From contig OX387610.1 of the NCBI GenBank assembly GCA_947568835.1, positions 14,489,001-14,553,000 of the forward strand: a stretch of DNA of 64,000 bases, given 5' to 3'. The first letter of the stretch is position 1. Every line of letters starts with the position of its first letter. The notes below the pieces were generated by a model that saw only the letters and a program-made list of their open reading frames with translations, made no database searches and had not been told where the DNA came from. The position numbers were made by a program, and so were the translations under genes. Positions 57,761-64,000 of the stretch are shown here, piece by piece. The stretch comes from Protonemura montana (lineage: Eukaryota; Arthropoda; Insecta; Plecoptera; Nemouridae).

Positions 57761-58669
57761 ACAGATTCCATTTTTTCGAACGCTAGATTGTCGCAAACGG
57801 ATGAAAAAAGTGACGGTTAAATTTGTTTATTCATATTTACGAGCAGTTCCAGCTGTAATTCTATGTAATAGTTGTCAAAAATTGATTATACCATTCGCTT
57901 GCGATAGAAGTGAGCACGAGGCGAGGGTGATTCTGCGCCGTTACCAGGGATGATTTTGAGTACGAGGGTGTCTCAATTCTAGGTAGGGTAGCGCGCAAGT
58001 GCAGTTTATTGGTCTGGGGCTGGGGATGGGGTAGCGGAATCAATAAAGAGTCCCCCTTTACCCCGCATAATGGCATTTCGTTGTGCATAATAACAATATC
58101 GCGCCACCCATTCCTCTGTGAACCCTCGAACAATGACCCACGGCTCGGGGCGAGTCAATAAAGGATTATGTTTTTGGCATCTGGTAAAATTTCGTAACAG
58201 ATGGATACTATGAACCCAAGTTTCAATATAACTACCACTGAATTCAATGTTACCAAATCTCTCAATGACCTTAGGTTAGGAAATAAATACGATAAAGCGG
58301 AAAGATTGTCAATGGCAGACGCATTTTAGAGACAATATATAAATAAATTAACATATAATCCAAAGGATTTCTAAAAACCTAACCTAACCCTAAGCACTTT
58401 GTCAACAAGATAAAACAGGTCAACCCTGGCCACTTGATAAATCAGGATTTCTTAATTTAATTATTTGAACCAAGAATAAGTCGCATTACAGATCACTTAC
58501 TTAGGTCGAATGCACCACCTATAATAAAGCACTGTCACAAAGAAACTGTGGACTTCAACGGTAAGTACAGCATTTCATGTAAAACGTGAAATAAACGCGA
58601 CTCTATACTAAGTTTTGGGGAGAGGATGCACATAGGACTGATCACACAAGATAAACACAAAACATCACA
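57761..58669. other. Intergenic stretch between candidate promoter and eIF3b 3' end
   Basis: No supported gene; a short TTAGG-like trace (CCTAACCTAACCC) at about 58378. Confidence 0.5.
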
Positions 58670-58999
58670 TTCCACCTATTGACTTTATTTAGGTTCGCAT
58701 TATCGCCGGCCAATCTATATCCGGCGTGGTAAAATTTACCTAGCCGAACGCAGAACCTCGAAGAGGCCCTGCGCTCTGACAAAGCACACCACAACATCCC
58801 GAAGGGACAAAGCTCCGAGCTCCGAACGACGTCGTTTCCCACGACGATCGCAGCCATGGCGACGAATGTCCCCGATCGCAAGAGCTCGCGGCGTGAACCC
58901 GGTGCTCCCGTGAGAAATGCGTTGGTTCACCGTGTTCTCTCCACCGAATGTTCGTTCCAGCCGAGGTACCCGAAACGTGTGTAGAAACTCGCGGGGCGG
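58670..58999 (-). other. 3' untranslated region of eIF3b
   Basis: Extends from the TAG stop (59000-59002) to just past the AATAAA signal; about 330 bp, unusually GC-rich in its first 250 bp, which produces spurious ORFs. The true cleavage site is not visible. Confidence 0.6.
58684..58689 (-). terminator. Poly(A) signal AATAAA of eIF3b
   Basis: Canonical hexamer on the minus strand about 310 nt after the stop codon; the only AATAAA between the stop and the next ~300 nt of sequence. Confidence 0.6.
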
Positions 59000-59094
59000 C
59001 TAGTCCAGAACGAACGTCTCTTCTTTGATGAAAAATTCAACGACATTCTCCTCGACGTTCTTCGTGTCCGAACGCAACTCGTCCGTGTCAATGT
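59000..59094 (-). CDS. eIF3b: eIF3b terminal exon
   Basis: Acceptor CTTTCCTTCCAG|AC. Encodes [21 protein letters not shown] and ends [13 protein letters not shown] (59002-59000), matching the acidic DTDEL...EFF tail of eIF3b orthologues. It was recovered from splice phase, since no start-initiated ORF covers it in frame. Confidence 0.93.
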
Positions 59095-62000
59095 CTGGAA
59101 GGAAAGTCGACAGAACTTAGCGTGAATTCCTATGCAGTTTATCAGCTTTAATATGGTGTTGACCACCAATTTAATTGTATGCTGAACAGGAACTAAAGAC
59201 CATTTTTTCATTTATGTTTTTAAATCCCTAGGACTAAATTATTGTCATAGTTATTATTGTCATGTTATTGTCTAAACTTCTACCAAGAATCCAGAATCAC
59301 AGTACAGCCCGATACCAAACTGGCTTATACTACAGGGGCGCAAATCTCTTTAAAGCCCTTCCCGATAGCATGAAGAAAGTAGAGAATATGAGGAATTTAA
59401 AACGAACAGTTAAAGAATATCTTGTAAATAATAAATTATATTCCTTATATGAATTTTATGGAGACTTTTAAAAGAATTTATGAACCTTCTGACGATGTAT
59501 AACTGCCAATAAGTATGTATGTTACGGATTGAAAATAAATAAATGAATAAAATAAATAAATTGTTTTAAATGGGTGGAACGCCACAGTTCATGAATATGT
59601 CACAAACTTCTTGCAGCACAAAATTAGCTATTATTATAGATGACTTCAAAAAGTATCACCTGGCTACAAAAGCTAAGTTTGGGAAAAGTACGATAGAGAT
59701 CGGCAAAACAAAATCTTGTCAAAGCCCAGGGCACTCTTCGAGAATACACGCAAACCTGCACCACCGAAACTATTACAAACGCCAACAAAAACCAAACTCT
59801 GGCAACAAACTCACGTCCACGCAGCTCCAGTCGCCGGTGCTTCTGCTCCATCCAGTCCTCGACCCTCTTGGCCCGGTACTCGTTGAACGCCTTCATCAGC
59901 GCCGACCGCTTCTCGATCAGCTCCTTGGAAGCCTTGGTCGTCCGCAGTCGGTCCTTGCTCTCGAACTGAGCGCTGTACTTCTTCAAGTTCTTCTTGATCT
60001 CCTGCTGCTGCTTGACATTGAGCAGCGAAGCAAGATGCGGCCGCCAGACAAACTGGCAGAAGATGTCGATGTTGAATCGTTTGATGATCTTCCCTTGGAA
60101 CGTCCAGATCCAGTAGCCGTTGTCGTGCTGGGGGAAGAGAAATTCCGTTAATTAACTCGGAAACAGGTGAAATTTTGATCGTATTTCAGTTAAATCGGTT
60201 GTTTCTTCGTAGATAGGGTAACCAGGAGAAAGTGCAGAGCATTATGGATCCCAGTAACTCTAGTAGTTACCACCTAACTACATTAGGAATACTATCTACT
60301 AAACTTAGGCAACTTCACTTCTTGAACAATGCAACACAGCTGCAATGTTGCCCAACTTTGCATCTAACAAAACCAACTTTTTCACACTCGATAAATTGCG
60401 TTCCTTCCGCCCTCTTCCCCATTACACATTATTAGGCAAAGTGATTTGCTAACTCAGCTACATAGGAAATCATTGCATCTTTATCCCTAGCTCATAACAT
60501 TGATTACTCCCTAGAATTAGTCCTTGTCTCCCAATGTAACCTTACTCGGTTGATTGGGAAAGTAGAGGGAGAAGTAGAGTAGAGGTAGTGGTAGGCCGCG
60601 TTAGTGGATAGTAGAGTTCACGTTTCGGCCTTTGCCTTAATTACTGAAGAGGAAGAGACTCCAGTGATAAAGTTAACAGCCGAAACGTTAACGAAGAATT
60701 TTTACCATCGCGACCTGCCACTCACTGCTTGGTAAGTCCCATACTCTCCCTTTCCTTTCCCAATCAATAAATTTGTTATCCCAGCTCTTTGACACACTAC
60801 AAATCAACATATTCTTTATCCCAGCCCATTGGCACATTACAAATCAACATATTCTTTATCCCAGCACTTTGGCACATTACAAATCAACATTTTCTTGTTA
60901 TCCCAGCCCTTTGGCACATTACAAAACCAACATATTCTTTATCCCAGCCCATTGGCACATTACAAATCAACAAACCTTACTAAGGTAATGATAACAATTG
61001 AACTGATCCAACCTTTTCACCGAGTCAATCGGTATCAGCTTCGTACCACACTAGCACATTCCGATCCTCAATCTACACCCGCGATCAACGACTCACAGAA
61101 ACGAAGCCAGCAACGCGGTGGACTCACCTTGTTCTTCCAGAACGAGCACGCAGTGACAACGTAACGGCCGGTCGGATCCCACTCTACGTCCGAGCAGTTG
61201 TAATGCTCGGTCGAGTTCATGATGACAAAGTCGTTGGAGTCGACAAACTCGAGAGTGCCGCCGAGGCTGTGAAGGCCGGCCAACACGATGAACTGGCCGT
61301 TGGGCGACCAGAACAGGGTGTTGCACGCCTTCTTCTCAAACTTCTTCAGCAAGGACGGTGCCTGCAGAGACAAAATATCGACATTCAAATCTCAATTTCA
61401 AACGTTTTGTTATCTCATTGTACATAACTTTTGAAATTACATACTTGCTCCAATTAAAGTATAATATTATACATAAATACACTTTGGAGCATAGAAATAT
61501 GTCAGTAGAATAAAAGTTATTCACAAGTAATGCAATCGCACTTCTGTCTTTTGGTGAACTGATCAATAGTGTAAAAACAGAGCTCTATGAAGAATTTTTT
61601 GACCCTGCTCTTGAAAATACTACGGAAATATTAACGTTATACTATGAAAACATTTATATCGGTTTATTAAAAAAGATATCCAGGATTGTACAGTGCAAAC
61701 TTGCATTTCTCTTTAACCTTTCGGCCAGAGCCTCTCAATCTGCAAGCAACAATTGGCATGCGACATCTGAAAAGAATATTTTCCGACTCACCTGTCCGCT
61801 CTTAACTCCGTAGAAGCTGACGCTGATGTTCGCTCCCTCGCCGTGGATGATGGCAAACTTGGAGCCGACCGGTTCCCAGGCGAACGCGTGGATCGGTTCC
61901 TTGATCTCAACGCTGTCCACCGGGATCTGCTTTTCACGCATGTGGAAGATCTCGAAGTTGTAGTACATGCCTGCGAACAAGGATGCTTGGCTTGAAGCGA

Positions 62001-63859
62001 CAAACACTTGCTAACACCGGAGTAAGTTCAAACTGGAAATATTTATTTCTTTACTAATAGCTTTGATATTTACAAATAATTACCAAAGGCTAATAGAATT
62101 ACATTAATGTTTATAGAATTTACAATATAGTTACAAAGAATTTTGTGCTTAGTTTATAAATTTACATTGGTATTTCACTTTTTTTGGAAATGTAGTCATT
62201 ATATCATGGGTACAGATAGGTGTTTTCAAAATTTTAGTGCTAATTATTTGAACTTTAGCGTTTATAGCTAAATAGAAAAAAGGGCTTTTGCAATCTACAT
62301 TCCAAAGGAATGCGGATTTTGAACAAGCACTGGGATCTCTAATAAAGAAGTTATGAATAATAATAGCAATTAAGCAAATATTTAGAGTAGGTCTTCAACA
62401 TCGGTATTTGTTAGGGACTTCGAATAAATGAATAGCACAAAAAGCACAGAAACGTCCGGAAATTTAGTTGTTCTTTACTTAGCATTCAAAACCCAGTTGA
62501 AATAGATTTTGTTAAAACTAGTGCTAAGTTAACATCAAGTAGACATGAGTCTAAAAACAATCATAACACAAATCAATATTGTATATAATTGGAGCGCAGT
62601 TCTTGCAACAATGAACTCACCGCTGTACTTCATGTCGTTCTTCTCCTTGTTGCGGATGATCTTGCTGTAACGGTTGACGTTGACGCAGAGGTAGTCGCCG
62701 GACTTCTGCCAGTACATCTTGCAGTCGGCGACGTTGAACAGATTCTTGGCTCTGGTCTCGTTGCGGGACGGTACTTCGAGCAGCGTGACGCGCGCGGGCA
62801 CGTCCTTGTCCTCGGCGACCCAGTAGGCGAGCACGTTGTCCGTCGGCGACCAAGTGAAGTCACGGATACCCGGGATCTTAAAACTCTTCTTCTCGAGCAG
62901 GCCGAATGACTGGAGGACAAACGGGGGGATTAGATGAAATCTGATATTAATTGCAAACGCTTTCAACACGTGGTTTTTTTTTTATTATTAACAAAACTAT
63001 AACCGTCTCAAAAATTGATGCCCAAACGGGGACTTGAACCCTGATCTCCACCTGTCGCAGGTGTTGCTCTAACCAATTGAGCTACTTGGACCCCGATCTC
63101 CACCTGTCGCGGGTGTCGCTCTAACCAATTGAGCTACTTGGACCTCGATCTCCACCTGTCGCGGGTGTTGCTCTAACCAATTGAGCTACTTGGACCCTGA
63201 TCTCCACCTTTCGCAGGTGTTGCTCTAACCAATTGAGCTACTTGGACCCCGATCTCCACCTGTCCCGGGTGTTGCTCTAACCAATTGAGCTACTTGGACA
63301 CTGGCTTTTTAAGACAATTTCAGTGTATTTGATGAGAATGACGGATCTCCAAGGAGTAGAACCAAGAGGCTGTGAATACTCACAGTCACTCTGATTCTAA
63401 TGACGCTATATCACGTCACAACCTGTCAATCTCAAGTAACTACAATTTGACGTTAGAGGTCATAAAAAAAAAATCAAACTGGGCGCTATTCCATTCATTT
63501 CTGTCTTCGACGAGAAGACAGAAACGAATGGAATAGCTATGTTTTATGATTTATGTTTTATATCTTATTGTGTTTTATTATATGGCTCAACTGGGTTCCA
63601 ACCTGTATGTCATAAAGGTTCAATCAAAAAATAAAAAGAAATAAAAAAGAAACTCACCGGGGTCTCGTAGACGCTGAGTACGTCGTTGCCGATTCGCGCG
63701 AAGTACTTGTCGTCGTGTGACCAGCGGAACACCGGCCACATGCACGGCCCGTCGGGTACGAACGTTCGCTTCTCAACGCCCGTACGCGTGTTCCAGATTA
63801 TCAGCTTCATGACGTCGCTGGGGACGTCGTCTGCGTGCGGCGAATACGTAACTAAGTAC
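59000..63859 (-). CDS. eIF3b: Translation initiation factor eIF3 subunit b, C-terminal part (six exons)
   Basis: eIF3b is a core scaffold subunit of the eIF3 complex, which binds the 40S ribosomal subunit and promotes recruitment of initiator tRNA and mRNA. Exons on the minus strand are 63658-63859, 62621-62909, 61792-61970, 61128-61361, 59815-60127 and 59000-59094. All introns are GT-AG and all phases match. The 1,312 coding bases give ~436 residues, roughly the C-terminal half of an ~700-800-residue family. Family landmarks seen: [101 protein letters not shown] and [12 protein letters not shown]. These cover most of the WD40-like beta-propeller and the C-terminal helical region that binds eIF3i/eIF3g. 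The N-terminal RRM exons lie beyond 64000. The gene is intact within the window despite transposon insertions in its introns. Confidence 0.97.
59250..59562 (+). mobile_element. 5'-truncated LINE: reverse-transcriptase C-terminus and 3' tail
   Basis: The frame at 59262-59471 reads [40 protein letters not shown] and LYSLYEFYG, the pattern that closes ORF2 of Jockey/CR1-like non-LTR retrotransposons (R-G...L(F/W)N-x-LP ... FK ... YL). It stops and is followed by an AATAAATAAATGAATAAAATAAATAAAT tail in short blocks. No catalytic region remains. It sits in the last eIF3b intron, antisense to the host gene. Confidence 0.75.
59815..60127 (-). CDS. eIF3b: eIF3b exon: last blade and C-terminal helices
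   Basis: Acceptor TTCCCCCAG|CAC, donor GGAC|GTGAGT. Encodes [49 protein letters not shown], then charged helical sequence to LELRG. It ends in phase 1. The plus-strand open frame over this exon is an antisense shadow. Confidence 0.96.
60620..60695. repeat. Short inverted repeat around GTTTCGGC
   Basis: CACGTTTCGGCC and GCCGAAACGTTAA face each other across about 50 bp; such ends are seen on small interspersed elements. No family assignment. Confidence 0.45.
60775..60974 (+). repeat. 40-bp minisatellite, 5 units
   Basis: Five copies of a unit starting TTATCCCAGC and ending ACAAATCAACATATTC, with small indels in copies 4 and 5; intronic in eIF3b. Confidence 0.9.
61128..61361 (-). CDS. eIF3b: eIF3b exon: [17 protein letters not shown]
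   Basis: Acceptor GTCTCTGCAG|GC, donor AACAAG|GTGAGT. 78 codons in phase 0 at both ends. Encodes [29 protein letters not shown] and [18 protein letters not shown]. Confidence 0.96.
61792..61970 (-). CDS. eIF3b: eIF3b exon: [18 protein letters not shown]
   Basis: Acceptor CTTGTTCGCAG|GC, donor GACAG|GTGAGT. Encodes the highly conserved [33 protein letters not shown] and ISVSFYGVK stretch. Confidence 0.96.
62455..62570 (+). mobile_element. Foldback-family sense arm in an eIF3b intron
   Basis: AACGTCCGGAAATTTAGTTG, TTAGCATTCAAAACCCAGTT and AAGTAGACATGAGTCTAAAA; solo arm inside the 61971-62620 intron, which otherwise holds nothing recognised. Confidence 0.75.
62621..62909 (-). CDS. eIF3b: eIF3b exon: propeller segment [15 protein letters not shown]
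   Basis: Acceptor TGTCCTCCAG|TC, donor AGCG|GTGAGT. 96 codons plus one base, ending in phase 1 so that G joins GC of the next exon to make Gly. Contains [30 protein letters not shown] and [19 protein letters not shown]. Confidence 0.96.
62930..63445 (-). mobile_element. tRNA-derived element, 5 units, in an eIF3b intron
   Basis: Same strand as the gene: 5' body (hairpins GTGACG/CGTCAC and CTGTGA/TCACAG, 63350-63440), five 52-bp units (63020-63298) and the 3' end (TTTTTGAGACGGTTATAG, TTTCATCTAA) at 62930, only about 20 bp upstream of the splice acceptor of exon 62621-62909. Confidence 0.85.
63486..63536. repeat. 23-bp near-perfect hairpin
   Basis: The arms 63486-63508 and 63514-63536 are reverse complements with one mismatch, loop of 5 nt (GACGA). 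The structure lies in an eIF3b intron just outside the tRNA-derived element. Confidence 0.8.
63658..63859 (-). CDS. eIF3b: eIF3b exon: propeller segment [14 protein letters not shown]
   Basis: Acceptor CTCGCGCAG|G, donor CCCCG|GTGAGT. Starts in phase 2 and encodes [43 protein letters not shown] and LSVYETP, typical of the blade preceding the conserved LLEKKS motif. Confidence 0.95.
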
Positions 63860-64000
63860 CTGCGCGAGCGAAGGTGAGGTTAGGTAGGTCATCGATTGAT
63901 GGGCGGGAACCCCGGGTGATTTTAGCTTAGCTAAATTATTGATATAGCTTTTGAATATCATATATAGATACGGGCAGGAACTGCTAGCGGTTTCAGACAT
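63860..64000. other. eIF3b intron, cut by window end
   Basis: Sequence upstream of the acceptor at 63860-63861; no further exon recognised before the window edge. Confidence 0.6.

Larger units (their letters stand above)
60128..61127. other. eIF3b intron
   Basis: About 1.0 kb. It holds the inverted pair ACGTTTCGGC / GCCGAAACGT (60620-60695) and the 40-bp minisatellite listed separately. Confidence 0.7.

Noticed and set aside
58642-58930. Minus-strand ORFs downstream of the eIF3b stop
   Set aside because: They overlap the 3' untranslated region and lack splice or family support.
59570-60151. 193-residue plus-strand ORF
   Set aside because: It is antisense to the eIF3b exon 59815-60127, whose minus-strand frame has clear family motifs and matching splice phases.
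62589-62909. Plus-strand and alternate-frame ORFs over 62589-62920
   Set aside because: Shadows of the GC-rich eIF3b exon 62621-62909.

Overview
The window looks like part of a large, repeat-rich arthropod genome, most likely an insect. It is eukaryotic: coding exons are bounded by GT/AG splice sites with matching phases, and there is a polyadenylation signal. TTAGG/TTGGG-type repeats fit the arthropod telomere unit. I cannot place it to order from sequence alone.

Only two protein-coding loci are supported, both on the minus strand. At the right edge (59000-63859) are six consecutive exons encoding the C-terminal ~436 residues of translation initiation factor eIF3 subunit b, with stop codon and poly(A) signal; the N-terminal RRM half lies beyond the window. 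At the left edge (96-1745) is a large exon of an unrecognised, low-complexity protein carrying about 23 [E/D]-R-[F/Y] motifs. Its transcript may begin far upstream: a spliced leader-type exon with a uORF lies at 23407-23676, and a CpG-rich block with a splice donor at 56625-57760 is a candidate promoter/first exon. If so, nearly the whole window is intron of this gene.

The rest is a mosaic of mobile elements whose shared peculiarity is internal tandem expansion. (1) tRNA-derived SINE-like elements contain 1-8 copies of a 52-bp unit made of the tRNA 5' two-thirds. (2) 5S-rRNA-derived elements contain 2-13 copies of a 91-bp unit, each with a 5S-type internal promoter. Some of them instead expand a 36-bp segment of the body to 12 copies. 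(3) A third family carries 60-bp arrays (8 and 6 copies). In families 1 and 2 the unit boundaries fall on short direct repeats already present in the single-copy element. Many copies are foldback (inverted) structures enclosed by one pair of short target-site duplications.

The most striking locus is 36033-43356. A foldback element with a 13-bp target duplication has been split exactly between A and T by a head-to-tail dimer of a CTAG-ending, Helitron-like element (36117-38997 and 38998-43014). Each monomer carries a long array of a 10-bp repeat (TATTCTATGG). The opposite arm of the host foldback preserves the empty site with a single mismatch.

Other content: interstitial telomere-like tracts (3434-3724, 22195-22484), a GTGCTA/GTGCTT hexamer array (6097-6631), several minisatellites, a LINE 3' end in an eIF3b intron, and a near-perfect 177-bp inverted repeat (46294-46717).
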